A stretch of 64,000 nucleotides of DNA from an uncultured Gammaproteobacteria bacterium (GTDB lineage: Bacteria; Pseudomonadota; Gammaproteobacteria; GCA-002705445; GCA-002716945). The stretch spans positions 1 to 64,000 of the forward strand of contig CACPCG010000003.1 in the NCBI GenBank assembly GCA_902632305.1, given 5' to 3'. The notes beneath the pieces were generated by a model. It worked only from the letters and a program-made list of their open reading frames with translations. It searched no databases and was not told the origin of the DNA. Numbering within the stretch: position 1 is the first letter of the stretch; each line of letters opens with the position of its first letter. Both the position numbers and the translations under genes were made by a program. This document shows positions 43,861 through 53,942 of this stretch, in pieces.

Positions 43861-45293
43861 TATACACCACCAAATACATCAATAGACTTAAAATGGCATG
43901 TAGGAGTAGCATGTCCAACAAATATTGTTTGATTAGGCTCACCTTTTCCACAATTTGATGTTCCAAGGATTTCAAAAGTACTTTTGTCACCCACAGTGGT
44001 AAGATTATTCCAAAAACTCTCAGTTATTCCTCGGTAATTTACATTCTTTACTATACTCTTTAATTCTCCATTTTTAATTAAAGTGCCTTTTTCACATCCA
44101 AACTGAAATTTGTTTCGTTTATCATCTATCGACCATGAGTTATTGGTCTCTAAATATATTCCATCCTCGATGGATGAAATCATATCGCTAAAATTAGTTT
44201 GCCCTGGCTCTAGGTTGATATTTCCCATTCTATCAATTGGCGGCCTGTTCCAATTACATGACCGTGAACAAGCCACGTGATCCATTTCTGCTCGTTGAGA
44301 GGAAAATAATCCTCCAATAGGTCTCTGAAGTATTCCGTCTTTGATTAGATATTCTCTCTGGGCCTGAGTGCCATCATCGTCAAAATTACATGATGCTAAT
44401 TCACTTGTTACTGAGGGATCAAAAGTGACATTCAAACACTCTGACCCATATTTATAATTTCCAAACATTTCTGGTTTGACAAAACTGGATCCTGCATAGT
44501 TTCTCTCATCCCCAAGTATCCTATCAAGCTCTAGAGGGTGACCAATCGATTCATGAATTTGCAGGATCATTTGGTCTGGAGCAATCACCACATCGATTAT
44601 TTTGTCATCACAATTTTCAGCTTTGGATAAGGCTACTGCCTCTTCAGCAAGTATTCTAGCTCTATCGTGCATCTTTATAGTATCAATAAAATCATAGCCG
44701 GCTTGTCTAGCATGAGCATGTCCGCCATATGTCCGTGTTTGTATTTCTTTTTTATATTCTGCTGAAACTACCATCTGCGGCAATATATAAGACAGCTTTT
44801 GTCTTATATTAGAGTCTATTGTGTCTATGAATTGACTCTCGATGCTGTTGTATCGAATTCCAGCGCCCCAATTGGAAATTGACGATTTAGATTTTAGTGC
44901 TTTATTTACCTCGAGTAAATAATCAGCTTTGTCTTTCATGGATATTTTAGACCACTGCTCATCCTCAGATGTAAAATAAGACCCTGACTGTTTTTTAATA
45001 CCACTGATTTTTGGATAATATGTAAGCCGATTTTTAGTGAAATCCGCCCACTCTATTGCTGATTCTATGGCAGATTTTATACCAGATTTAGATGTATTAC
45101 TTGTTGCGCCATACCCACAGCCTCCATCATTATAGACTGTTACCATAACACCCTCATCTTCACTGATAAATACTGGTTCAACAACATTCCTAGTGGCATT
45201 GATAATATTACTATATCTACTTACAAACCTTATCGAGCAATAATCAACGTTTGGTAAAAGGGGTCTGACAATGTTAGCAAAATCTTCTTTCAT
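43860..45293 (-). CDS. tldD: TldD metalloprotease subunit
   Basis: The 477-residue protein carries the zinc motif HESIGH (H247-E248 and H252) within MILQIHESIGHPLELDR, plus GHAHARQAGYDFI and FGCEKGTLIKNGE typical of TldD. With TldE it degrades or processes small proteins and peptides. It is divergent from the ArsS-like gene. The likely operon runs tldD-tldE-gltX. Confidence 0.92.
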   Translation of the reverse strand: MKEDFANIVRPLLPNVDYCSIRFVSRYSNIINATRNVVEPVFISEDEGVMVTVYNDGGCGYGATSNTSKSGIKSAIESAIEWADFTKNRLTYYPKISGIKKQSGSYFTSEDEQWSKISMKDKADYLLEVNKALKSKSSISNWGAGIRYNSIESQFIDTIDSNIRQKLSYILPQMVVSAEYKKEIQTRTYGGHAHARQAGYDFIDTIKMHDRARILAEEAVALSKAENCDDKIIDVVIAPDQMILQIHESIGHPLELDRILGDERNYAGSSFVKPEMFGNYKYGSECLNVTFDPSVTSELASCNFDDDGTQAQREYLIKDGILQRPIGGLFSSQRAEMDHVACSRSCNWNRPPIDRMGNINLEPGQTNFSDMISSIEDGIYLETNNSWSIDDKRNKFQFGCEKGTLIKNGELKSIVKNVNYRGITESFWNNLTTVGDKSTFEILGTSNCGKGEPNQTIFVGHATPTCHFKSIDVFGGV

Positions 45294-45328
45294 GATAGTA
45301 TAATTATTATATCATCGAGGTGTGTTTA

Positions 45329-46279
45329 ATGCATAATGTTTACCCGTTACTTATGAGCACTAATTTCCCAAGTATATATAGGGATAAACTTAAAATTGCA
45401 CAAATTAATCTGGGTTATACATGCAATCAATCATGTCTACATTGTCATGTTAACGCTAGCCCCAAAAGGACAGAACAGATGTCGCTTGAAGTTATGCGAT
45501 TAACGTTAAACTTCATAGATATAAATGAGATAAAGATAGTTGACTTGACTGGTGGCGCACCAGAACTAAATAAGAATTTTAAATTTTTTGTAAAAGAGTT
45601 AAGTTCCAGAGGATGTCATATAATTGATAGATGTAACCTCACAATCATCTTTGAAAAAGATCAGGAAAAATTAGCTGAATTTCTTAAAAACAACGAAATA
45701 GAAATAATAGCCTCACTTCCTTGCTACCTAGAAGAAAATGTTAACCGACAGAGAGGTAACGATGTATTCGAGAAAAGTATTAAGGCTCTCAAGATTTTCA
45801 ATAAGCTTGGATATGGTATTGCAAATAACTTACCACTTCATTTAGTCTATAATCCACAAGGCCCAACTTTACCACCTGATCAAAAAACGCTTCAAAATAA
45901 ATATAAAGAGTATCTTAAAAATAAATATCACATAGTTTTCAATAAACTTTTTGTAATTACAAATATGCCAATAGCTAGATTTGGGAGTACACTTATCACA
46001 AAAAATCAATTCAATACTTATATGAATTTATTAAAGGACTCTTTTTGTAAAGAAACTTTGCCTAATCTAATGTGTAAATCGTTGGTGAGCATAGATTATC
46101 TCGGAAATTTATATGACTGTGATTTTAATCAGATGCTTAAAATACATATGGGAGATGGAATAATTAAAAATGTAAGAGACTTAAGTAAAATCCCCGAGGG
46201 TCAAAAAATTGCTATAGCTGATCATTGTTATGGTTGTACTGCAGGTAATGGAAGTAGTTGTGGAGGAAATTTAATTTGA
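45329..46279 (+). CDS. ArsS-like radical SAM/Cys-rich protein
   Basis: This radical SAM protein has the 4Fe-4S motif C32-N-Q-S-C36-L-H-C39, then HVNASPKRTEQM and VDLTGGAPELNKNF. The C-terminus is cysteine-rich (DHCYGCTAGNGSSCGGN), as in the TIGR04167 group named for arsenosugar biosynthesis (ArsS). I choose the ATG at 45329, which has GAGG at a good distance, over a GTG 9 bp upstream. It overlaps the following glycosyltransferase start. The arsenic role is taken from the family name; no ars resistance genes are nearby. Confidence 0.85.
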   Translation: MHNVYPLLMSTNFPSIYRDKLKIAQINLGYTCNQSCLHCHVNASPKRTEQMSLEVMRLTLNFIDINEIKIVDLTGGAPELNKNFKFFVKELSSRGCHIIDRCNLTIIFEKDQEKLAEFLKNNEIEIIASLPCYLEENVNRQRGNDVFEKSIKALKIFNKLGYGIANNLPLHLVYNPQGPTLPPDQKTLQNKYKEYLKNKYHIVFNKLFVITNMPIARFGSTLITKNQFNTYMNLLKDSFCKETLPNLMCKSLVSIDYLGNLYDCDFNQMLKIHMGDGIIKNVRDLSKIPEGQKIAIADHCYGCTAGNGSSCGGNLI

Positions 46280-46953
46280 CTAAAGAATTTTCAATAATCA
46301 TCCCTACATTAAATGAAGAGTCTACCATAGATAATCAACTCAGTGAGTTGCGAGAGCTCAAGAATATTTTCGATATTGAAATTATAGTTATCGACGGTGG
46401 GAGCAAGGATAATACACTTAGTTATTGCGATAAAAGAGTAGATAAAATTAGAATAATCAATTCAGATCGCGCATTACAGCAAAATCTAGGGGCTAGTATT
46501 GCAGATGGCAAATATCTAGTCTTTCTTCATGCTGACACAAAGATTACAAAAAAAAATTTTATGGAACTAGAACAAAAATCTAGAGCACTTAAATGGGGAT
46601 TCTTTAGGCTAAAATTTAATTCAACAAAGATGAAGTATAAATGTTTATCTTCTGCTATTAATTTACGATCATTGATATTCAGTTATTGTACTGGTGATCA
46701 ATGTATTGTAATTAAAAAAAACCTCTTTAGAAAGATAAATGGTTTTAGCGATATACGTCTAATGGAAGATTTAGAGATATCAAAAAAACTCAATCAACAC
46801 TCGAATCCCGTATACTTTTCAAGCGCTGTGATTACTTCTGTAAGGAGGTGGGAAAAGTTTGGATATTGGCAGACTATTTTTAGAATGCGTTGCTTAAGAT
46901 TGCTTTATTTTTTTGGATTTGATACTAATTTACTTAAGAAAATGTATAAATAA
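46276..46953 (+). CDS. Family 2 glycosyltransferase (TIGR04283-like)
   Basis: The protein starts TKEFSIIIPTLNEESTID and has IVIDGGSKDNT, VFLHADTKI (the DxD-type site) and DQCIVIKKNLF, which is GT-A fold type. It belongs with the TIGR04283 group that often accompanies radical SAM/Cys-rich proteins. The probable start is TTG at 46276, overlapping the ArsS-like stop (TTGA) with a strong GGAGG site in front; another TTG lies 18 bp upstream. It shares one base with the next gene. Confidence 0.82.
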   Translation: MTKEFSIIIPTLNEESTIDNQLSELRELKNIFDIEIIVIDGGSKDNTLSYCDKRVDKIRIINSDRALQQNLGASIADGKYLVFLHADTKITKKNFMELEQKSRALKWGFFRLKFNSTKMKYKCLSSAINLRSLIFSYCTGDQCIVIKKNLFRKINGFSDIRLMEDLEISKKLNQHSNPVYFSSAVITSVRRWEKFGYWQTIFRMRCLRLLYFFGFDTNLLKKMYK

Positions 46954-47534
46954 TGATATCACTCAATTTATTTACTAAATGTCCGTATAGTGGTAACCCG
47001 AAGACACGATTGTCACCTATACTATCTAGAGATGAAAGAAGCTTGATCACAAGACAAATGATTGAAAATATTATAATCGAGATAAATAAATTGAATGTAG
47101 AAAAAATTAAAAAAAATCTTTATGTATACCCTAATTGCTCAAATGATTTTTTTAAAGGATTAAAAACAAGTTATCAATATAATCTCTTGAGTCAAACAGG
47201 ACCAGATTTAATCTCAAGAATGAAAAATTGCCTAATACATGAATCAAAATTTGCAGACAAAACAATTCTTTTGGGTATGGATTTACCGGGCTTAACTTCT
47301 ACCATATTAGATTATGCAATCAAAACTCTTGAAAATAATGATTTTGTGCTTGGACCATCAACAGATAACGGATTTTATTTGATTGGTTTTAAAGGTATTT
47401 ATAGAGATGTTCTTAATAAAAATAACCTAAATATTTACAATTTAAAAAAATATATCATTAACCATAATTTATCGTTAAGTTTGACTACCATGCTAAAAGA
47501 TATTGATACACCTGAGGATTTTCTAACTATTTAG
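46953..47534 (+). CDS. Nucleotide-diphospho-sugar transferase-like protein (DUF2064/TIGR04282)
   Basis: The 193-residue protein has a GT-A-like fold: LNLFTKCPYSGNPKTRLSPI at the start, LLGMDLPGLTSTIL near 110 and VLGPSTDNGFYLIGFKG near 130. It matches the DUF2064 family, often beside TIGR04283 glycosyltransferases. It is coupled to the previous gene (TAATG) and overlaps the convergent WaaE-like gene by 8 bp. The three genes 45329-47534 look like one small pathway for a sugar-linked product. Confidence 0.82.
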   Translation: MISLNLFTKCPYSGNPKTRLSPILSRDERSLITRQMIENIIIEINKLNVEKIKKNLYVYPNCSNDFFKGLKTSYQYNLLSQTGPDLISRMKNCLIHESKFADKTILLGMDLPGLTSTILDYAIKTLENNDFVLGPSTDNGFYLIGFKGIYRDVLNKNNLNIYNLKKYIINHNLSLSLTTMLKDIDTPEDFLTI

Positions 47535-48306
47535 ATTTAGGGAAATGTTTATCAGGATCTGCCTTTGTATCGTACAACTCATTTAGTTTCGTATACTTCA
47601 TATATGTGTTAAACATAGTGGTAATTGCAACAGTAAAGCCATCTATCCCTTGAAAAATTCCACCTTTAAAAATTAGTTTTTTAAAAAATGCAAAAAGTGA
47701 ATGTGTGATGGGACGAATAGTAGATCTCTTCACGCCTTGAATATGCATTGTTTTTGCGCTTTGAGAACTATAAAAATTAATCTTATCTATCCAATCAGTA
47801 TATGACGAATAAGTGAAATGTATTATATGATAATCTATTTTTTTAGCTTTTGCCTCAACGAATGCGTGTGACGTGTTCGTGTTATAGTTCACAACTTCCC
47901 TATTATATAATCTTGTTACTCTATCAGGATAAAAACTAGCAGCCTTAATCCACTTACTCCCACAGAAGTTACGTCGTTTGAAAGAGAAAGCTGTCTCATT
48001 AGTGTCTTCTAAACTAAGTGAATTTATAAAATCAATTAATTCATCTTCCAGCCTTTCATCGGCATCGATACTTAAAATCCATTTATTTTTTGCGTATGTT
48101 GCAGCCTTTTTCTTTTGTGGTCCATCTCCAAGAAACTCTTGAAGAAAAGTTTTTGCACCTAATTCTTTGGAAATTTCAATGGTTCGGTCTGAGCTTAATG
48201 AGTCTAATACGATGATTTCATCGCAGACTTTTTTTAATGATTGTATGCAATCAGTAATTAACTTTTCATTATTGAGAGTGATAATCGTACCTGTTATTTT
48301 ATTCAT
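47527..48306 (-). CDS. Family 2 glycosyltransferase, WaaE/KdtX-like
   Basis: The 259-residue protein resembles LPS-core beta-glucosyltransferases: ITGTIITLNNEKLITDC at the start, EIIVLDSLSSDRTIEI, GDGPQKKKAATYAKNKWILS and SIDADERL near 75-82. It probably adds a hexose to the inner LPS core. It overlaps the next GT4 gene by 4 bp and is convergent with the DUF2064 gene. The donor sugar is not known. Confidence 0.85.
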   Translation of the reverse strand: MNKITGTIITLNNEKLITDCIQSLKKVCDEIIVLDSLSSDRTIEISKELGAKTFLQEFLGDGPQKKKAATYAKNKWILSIDADERLEDELIDFINSLSLEDTNETAFSFKRRNFCGSKWIKAASFYPDRVTRLYNREVVNYNTNTSHAFVEAKAKKIDYHIIHFTYSSYTDWIDKINFYSSQSAKTMHIQGVKRSTIRPITHSLFAFFKKLIFKGGIFQGIDGFTVAITTMFNTYMKYTKLNELYDTKADPDKHFPKSK

Positions 48307-49391
48307 ATATGCTCTTTTAAAATATTTTTGAAATTTATAAAATGCTTGTCATAATCATATTCTTTTCTGATAAAAACTTCAGCATTTTTAATTAACATAT
48401 CACTTAATTCTTTCGATTCAACGATGGAATAAATTTTTTCGGCTAGTGACGAGGAACTTCTACTCTTAAAAAGTAGTCCATTTACATTATCATTGATAAT
48501 TTCTGGCACTCCACCACTATTGCTTCCAATGACAGGTGTTGAGCACATCATAGATTCTGCAACAACAAGACCAAATGTCTCTTCATAAGTTGGTAAAACA
48601 ACTAAATCAATTACCTCCATTATATCTCTAGGATTATCAACGAAAGGAACAAAGAAAATTTTCTGGTCAAGTTTATATCGAGTAATAGCATCAATAAGAT
48701 TTTTTTTATAATCTTCATCCATGCAATGACCAACAATGAGTAACTGAATATTCTTGTTGTAAAGTAAATTTAACGCCTCTACTACAAGATGTTGACCTTT
48801 CTGCTCCTCAATCCTTGAAAATACACCAATTGTGAATTTATTTTCATCGATTGATAGTTTATGGTATATCTTGCTTTTATCAGCAGTTTTATCTGATTCT
48901 TTAATGCCATACTTAAGGATTTTGATCTTATCACTGCTTACAGGTAAGCATTCTAAGCATTCTTTTCGGAGGTTATTTGTAATTGTCATGACAAGGTCGA
49001 TATTCATATATATAAATTTATGATAAATGTCATGCTTTCTCCTCGTAATTTTCATCTGTCTGTAGTAGATAATCTTGATATTTCTCCTTGATAGTTTTTT
49101 AAGCAAAACAGCCAGAAATAAATCCTTCGTCCAACTGACATGTATTAAATCTATATTGTTTTCTTTTATAAAGTTCAATAGAGACTTAATTTTTATTAAT
49201 ACATAAATTATTTTATTTTTTCTTAGATAAAGTAACGGTGATGAAATTTTCGATGATATAAAAGAATTGCTACTACAAACTGTAAATATGGAATTATGCT
49301 GTGAGAAAAAATTCACAAATGAAACGAAATATAATTCTAGTCCGCCTCTATCTGGTGATGTGCATATAGCAAGGATATTTTTCATCTTCAA
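48303..49391 (-). CDS. Family 4 glycosyltransferase
   Basis: The 362-residue protein has the GT-B fold of family 4: [14 protein letters not shown] near the N-terminus, [20 protein letters not shown], and [24 protein letters not shown] near the C-terminal domain, carrying the E-x7-E type nucleotide-sugar site. It likely acts in LPS or polysaccharide synthesis. It is coupled to the WaaE-like gene by 4 bp and divergent from the UXS-like gene. Confidence 0.87.
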   Translation of the reverse strand: MKMKNILAICTSPDRGGLELYFVSFVNFFSQHNSIFTVCSSNSFISSKISSPLLYLRKNKIIYVLIKIKSLLNFIKENNIDLIHVSWTKDLFLAVLLKKLSRRNIKIIYYRQMKITRRKHDIYHKFIYMNIDLVMTITNNLRKECLECLPVSSDKIKILKYGIKESDKTADKSKIYHKLSIDENKFTIGVFSRIEEQKGQHLVVEALNLLYNKNIQLLIVGHCMDEDYKKNLIDAITRYKLDQKIFFVPFVDNPRDIMEVIDLVVLPTYEETFGLVVAESMMCSTPVIGSNSGGVPEIINDNVNGLLFKSRSSSSLAEKIYSIVESKELSDMLIKNAEVFIRKEYDYDKHFINFKNILKEHI

Positions 49392-49442
49392 AATATTATA
49401 GCAAATAACAAAAGTTTAAGGTATGGTATAATTTTTAATGCT

Positions 49443-50375
49443 ATGAAAAAAATTCTCATAACAGGTGGAGCTGGCTTTATTGGCTCTCATTTATGCAAAA
49501 AACTTCTTGATGAGGGAAACGATGTATTATGCATCGATAACTACTTCACAGGCTGCAAAGAAAATATTTCTTCGCTATTTGATAATCCTTATTTTGAGGT
49601 TATTAGACATGATATTTGTTTTCCATTATACGTAGAAGTTGACGAAATCTATAATCTTGCTTGTCCAGCATCTCCAATTCATTACCAACACGATCCAGTA
49701 CAAACAACTAAAACCAGCGTTCATGGTGCCATAAATATGCTAGGTTTAGCAAAAAGAATTAATGCCAGAATACTACAAGCATCAACCTCGGAGGTTTATG
49801 GGGATCCTGAATGTCACCCACAAGAGGAGAGTTACTGGGGTAACGTAAACCCTATTGGTCCAAGAAGTTGCTATGATGAGGGAAAAAGATGCGCGGAAAC
49901 TTTATTTTTTGATTATCATAGACAACATCAATTAGATATTAAAGTAGTCAGAATATTTAATACTTATGGCCCGAACATGCATCCAAACGATGGTAGAGTT
50001 GTAAGTAACTTTATTATGCAAGCACTTCAGAATATTGACATCACAGTATATGGAGATGGAAGTCAGACAAGATCTTTTTGCTATATTGACGACTTGGTTA
50101 ATGGGATGGTAAAAATGATGAACTCATCAAAAAATATTACTGGCCCAATAAATTTAGGTAACCCTACAGAGTATAAAATTGTCGAACTAGCTAATGCGAT
50201 AATAAAATTGACCAATTCTAAATCAAAAATTATTCTTAAACCATTACCTACGGATGACCCACTTCGAAGGAAACCAGATATCTCTAGCGCTAAAGAAAAT
50301 ATTGATTGGGAGCCAAATGTAAGTTTAGATGATGGTTTGAAACAAACAATCAAATATTTTCAAGAAAAAATATAA
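49443..50375 (+). CDS. UDP-glucuronate decarboxylase (UXS-like)
   Basis: The 310-residue short-chain dehydrogenase/epimerase has the NAD loop [10 protein letters not shown] at residues 7-16, the UXS hallmark [20 protein letters not shown] near 72, the catalytic YDEGKR motif near 142, and [20 protein letters not shown] near 171. It converts UDP-glucuronate to UDP-xylose for LPS or polysaccharide. It lies 5 bp upstream of the GT9 gene, which may use the sugar. Confidence 0.92.
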   Translation: MKKILITGGAGFIGSHLCKKLLDEGNDVLCIDNYFTGCKENISSLFDNPYFEVIRHDICFPLYVEVDEIYNLACPASPIHYQHDPVQTTKTSVHGAINMLGLAKRINARILQASTSEVYGDPECHPQEESYWGNVNPIGPRSCYDEGKRCAETLFFDYHRQHQLDIKVVRIFNTYGPNMHPNDGRVVSNFIMQALQNIDITVYGDGSQTRSFCYIDDLVNGMVKMMNSSKNITGPINLGNPTEYKIVELANAIIKLTNSKSKIILKPLPTDDPLRRKPDISSAKENIDWEPNVSLDDGLKQTIKYFQEKI

Positions 50376-50380
50376 CCAGA

Positions 50381-51394
50381 ATGTCTGATAAAAAACCAGT
50401 AATTTTAGTAGTCAGAAATGATAAAATGGGCGACTTAATTCTCGTTTGGCCTGCATTAGCATGGCTTAAAATGAATATTCCAGACTGCAAGATTGTTATT
50501 CTTGTCTCTAAGAAATTTAGAGACTTAGCTCTTATGTGTGAAAATATTGATGATGTTATCTGTGATGATGATTTAAGTAAACTTAAAAAGAAAATTACAT
50601 CATTTAATTTTGATATCTCAATATGTTTTTTCTCTACATTTAGAATCGGATATCTTTTGAATAAAATTGGTATACCTATCCGTATTGCGCCGAAAACTAA
50701 GATTGCGCAATTTTTTCACAATTTTAGATTGCATCAAAAAAGATCACGCTCCGAAAAACCTGAATATGAATACAATATGGATATTGTAAACTATATGTTT
50801 GAAATTCTACAAAGAGATAACTTAGTCAATGTAGATGAACCACCGTATTTAAAACTTAAAGAAGAAGAAAAGATAAATCATAAAAATAATCTCATTGAAA
50901 AATATATGCTCAATAGTGAAAAAAAAATTATCTTTGTTCATCCATCTACGGGAGGATCATCGAAATCTTTATCTGTTGACTCTTATGTGCAGATTTGTGA
51001 AGGCCTGAGAGGATTTGATGATTACAATTTTATGCTCCATTACACACCTGAAGATGAAATAATTATAGACGAGATAATTTCTAAATTATCGTCAAGAGTA
51101 CGAGTGAATAAATTAAAACCATCAAATGATATGATAAATATGGTCTTGAATATTTCTGCTTGTGACATTTTTATTGCAGGCTCAACTGGCCCTCTTCATG
51201 TTGCGGGTGCATTAAATAAAAAGACAGTCGGTTTTTTTCCATCAAAAAAATCGTCTACAAGTTTAAGATGGCAAACGATTAATTCTTTTAAAAACAGACT
51301 TGATTTTACCGATAAATCATCAAGTGGGAAACATATAACTGTGGATTATAAAAGAACAATTTTAGAAATACAGAAACACATTAGCTCGCTATAA
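50381..51394 (+). CDS. Family 9 glycosyltransferase (heptosyltransferase-like)
   Basis: The 337-residue protein has the GT9 pattern: ILVVRNDKMGDLILVWPAL at the start, IIFVHPSTGGSSKSLSV mid-protein and FIAGSTGPLHVAGALNKKTVGFFP near residues 263-286. It likely adds a sugar to LPS core. It follows the UXS-like gene and overlaps the convergent waaF by 6 bp. The substrate cannot be told from sequence. Confidence 0.86.
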   Translation: MSDKKPVILVVRNDKMGDLILVWPALAWLKMNIPDCKIVILVSKKFRDLALMCENIDDVICDDDLSKLKKKITSFNFDISICFFSTFRIGYLLNKIGIPIRIAPKTKIAQFFHNFRLHQKRSRSEKPEYEYNMDIVNYMFEILQRDNLVNVDEPPYLKLKEEEKINHKNNLIEKYMLNSEKKIIFVHPSTGGSSKSLSVDSYVQICEGLRGFDDYNFMLHYTPEDEIIIDEIISKLSSRVRVNKLKPSNDMINMVLNISACDIFIAGSTGPLHVAGALNKKTVGFFPSKKSSTSLRWQTINSFKNRLDFTDKSSSGKHITVDYKRTILEIQKHISSL

Positions 51395-52408
51395 GTAACG
51401 CAATGAGATATCATAAATTTCTTTTGAAGTAATGGACCTCAGACAGTTTAAATGTGATAGTGGGCACTCTTTCTTAAAACAAGGGCTACAACTCAACTCT
51501 TTGTAGACAACCTCACCGAAATCTTCAGATATCAAAGGTGGAGTGTAAAAAGGCGAGGAAGATCCATAGATTGCGATTATTTTAGAGTCAACTGCACCTG
51601 CAATATGCATGAGTCCAGAATCATTTGAAATAGTTAAATCTGCAAGTGAGAGAAGATATATTACATCTAAAAGAGAAGTTGTACCTATAAGTGAAACTAC
51701 AGAATCAGAATTTATATTATCCCTGATAGAAGAGCTGATACTTTCATCTTTTCCAAGGAAATAGACATTAAATCCGTTTTCTTGAAAAGTTTTAGCAAGA
51801 GATATCCAATGTTCAATTGGCCATTTTTTTGAACTCCCAAATTCTGCATCAGGACAAAGCATTATATTTTTTTCATTTTGTATATCGAACTTTGATTTTA
51901 TTTTATTTTTTTGAGAGGTATCAATCTTAAGTCTAGGGCGAATTCGAGAATTGTATTTTTTATTCACAAGATGCAAATATCTTTCGACCATTGTTCTCTC
52001 GTGTTTTTTATATTTGAATCTCTTCGTCAAAAGTAAGTGTCTTAACTCAGTTGAATAACCAATTCTCTCTGGTATACCTGCCAACCAAGGAATAATAGAA
52101 GACTTGAAACTATTAGTAAGAATATAAGTCTTTGTGTATTTTCTTTGTTTGAGTTCTCTGACTAAATTTAATCTTTTAGAAAATCCAAATTGTCCATGTT
52201 CGACATCTAAGAAGTATTTTTTATTAATTTGCGGGATTAAATCTAATAAATCTCGAGTAAATGGCCTTGCTAAAACGTCAATTTCACAGTCATTAAAATT
52301 ACTTTGAAGTTCTGCAAGCAACGGATGAGACATAACGGTATCACCTATCCATGATGGCATCACTACTAAAATTTTTTCCCTATGAGGCATCAAACTCTCT
52401 GCAACCAA
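51389..52408 (-). CDS. waaF: Lipopolysaccharide heptosyltransferase II (WaaF-like)
   Basis: The 339-residue GT9 protein begins ILVVMPSWIGDTVMSHPLL, the WaaF-type N-terminus. Further motifs are CPDAEFGSSKKWPIEHW and LTISNDSGLMHIAGAVDSKIIAIYGSS. It adds the second heptose of the LPS inner core. It overlaps hldD by 19 bp, and hldD supplies the activated heptose, so the pair forms one unit. Confidence 0.88.
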   Translation of the reverse strand: MVAESLMPHREKILVVMPSWIGDTVMSHPLLAELQSNFNDCEIDVLARPFTRDLLDLIPQINKKYFLDVEHGQFGFSKRLNLVRELKQRKYTKTYILTNSFKSSIIPWLAGIPERIGYSTELRHLLLTKRFKYKKHERTMVERYLHLVNKKYNSRIRPRLKIDTSQKNKIKSKFDIQNEKNIMLCPDAEFGSSKKWPIEHWISLAKTFQENGFNVYFLGKDESISSSIRDNINSDSVVSLIGTTSLLDVIYLLSLADLTISNDSGLMHIAGAVDSKIIAIYGSSSPFYTPPLISEDFGEVVYKELSCSPCFKKECPLSHLNCLRSITSKEIYDISLRYL

Positions 52409-53340
52409 TCAATATATTTCTTGACGCCCTCTTCAATAGACAGAAAATTAGTTTCATATCCGCACTCTCGAATTTTGTTAATATTTGCCTCTGTAAATGC
52501 TTGATATTGAGCTTCTAACCCCTCAGGAAATTCTATGTATGAAATCTCCCCCTTGTTGTATGACTGAATAACATTTTTAGCAACATCATTAAAACTCCTG
52601 CTTTCTCCTGTTCCTACATTATAGATTCCTGAAATGTTATGTTTACTCGAAAACCACTTTTTGACTTTAACTGTGTCATCAACATGAATGAAATCTCTTC
52701 TTTGCTCTCCATCAGCATATCCATGACTTGCTTTGAAGAGTTTTATGCTTTCTTGTCGTTCTAATTGGTTATAGAAAGATAGCACTACGCTATGCATACC
52801 TGTTTTGTGCTGTTCTCTTGGACCATATACATTAAAGTACCTTAAACCTACCACTTGAGAAGAAATCTTATTTTGATTATCCCTAAAATAGTTATCGAAT
52901 TGTAGCTTTGAGTCTGCGTAGTGATTAAGAGTTTCCTCGTTTTTTTCCTCTTCAACAAAAGTGCGATTATTACCGTATACAGAAGCAGAAGAAGCGTAAA
53001 TTAATGACTTGGAATTATTTGAACAAAAATGAAGTAGCTCCTTAGAATACTCAAGATTCGTTTCCATCACATATTCTCTATCTTTCTCTGTCGTTTTAGA
53101 GCAAGCACCCATGTGGAATATAATATTAATTGAATTCGCAAATTTTGTATTATTTTTTAAATTCTCTATGAATTCGTATTTATCAATACAGTCAATGTAT
53201 TTAATATCAGTTATGTTTTCAAACTTATCTTTATTTTTATCGAGCTCTTCTATGATGAGCAGGTCTTCCTCTCCATCAGTATTTAAACTCTTCGCTAAGT
53301 TGCTTCCAATAAAACCAGATCCACCTGTGATTATAATCAT
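52390..53340 (-). CDS. hldD: ADP-L-glycero-D-manno-heptose 6-epimerase
   Basis: The 316-residue epimerase has the NADP loop GGSGFIGSNL at residues 6-15, the motif FHMGACSKTTEKDREYVMETN near 76, a catalytic Y-x3-K (HYADSKLQFDNYFR) and RYFNVYGPREQHKTGMHSV. It makes the L-glycero heptose donor for LPS. It is followed by waaF (19-bp overlap) and is divergent from purE. Confidence 0.94.
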   Translation of the reverse strand: MIIITGGSGFIGSNLAKSLNTDGEEDLLIIEELDKNKDKFENITDIKYIDCIDKYEFIENLKNNTKFANSINIIFHMGACSKTTEKDREYVMETNLEYSKELLHFCSNNSKSLIYASSASVYGNNRTFVEEEKNEETLNHYADSKLQFDNYFRDNQNKISSQVVGLRYFNVYGPREQHKTGMHSVVLSFYNQLERQESIKLFKASHGYADGEQRRDFIHVDDTVKVKKWFSSKHNISGIYNVGTGESRSFNDVAKNVIQSYNKGEISYIEFPEGLEAQYQAFTEANINKIRECGYETNFLSIEEGVKKYIDWLQRV

Positions 53341-53443
53341 ATTAATATTCTCATTATATGACGATTATAATAAACATGAATCAATTTGACCAATAAAAGA
53401 TATTAAGTATTGTTCATAAACAATATACTGTTACAATCTGTTT

Positions 53444-53941
53444 ATGAAGAATGCAACAAAACTAGTTGGAATTGTCATGGGATCTAAAAGTGATTGGCCG
53501 ACAATGAAGGAATCGAGTCTTATACTCGATAAATTAAAAGTACCACATGAAACAAAAATTGTCTCTGCGCATAGAACACCAGATTTCATGTTTGAGTATG
53601 CTAAATCAGCCAGCGAAAGAGGGCTAGAAGTTATTATCGCTGGAGCCGGAGGTGCCGCACACTTACCAGGCATGATTGCGTCATTGACTGAATTACCAAT
53701 CATAGGTGTACCGATAAAATCTAGTGAGTTAGATGGTCTAGATTCATTGTTATCGATAAATCAAATGCCCAAGGGTATTCCCGTAGCTACAGTTGCGATT
53801 GGAAAAAGTGGAGCTATAAATGCAGGTCTACTCGCTACAAGCATACTGGCAAATAAATATGAAAATATCAGTAAAAACCTAATAAAGTTTAGAAAGCAAC
53901 AATCAAAAAGTATTTTAAAAAATAATAATCCAAAAAAATAA
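53444..53941 (+). CDS. purE: N5-carboxyaminoimidazole ribonucleotide mutase
   Basis: The 165-residue protein matches Pur[18 protein letters not shown] at the start, [16 protein letters not shown] and [17 protein letters not shown], then [18 protein letters not shown]. It moves the carboxylate of N5-CAIR to C4 in purine synthesis. It lies one base before purK, its partner enzyme, in a two-gene operon. Confidence 0.97.
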   Translation: MKNATKLVGIVMGSKSDWPTMKESSLILDKLKVPHETKIVSAHRTPDFMFEYAKSASERGLEVIIAGAGGAAHLPGMIASLTELPIIGVPIKSSELDGLDSLLSINQMPKGIPVATVAIGKSGAINAGLLATSILANKYENISKNLIKFRKQQSKSILKNNNPKK

Positions 53942-53942
53942 A

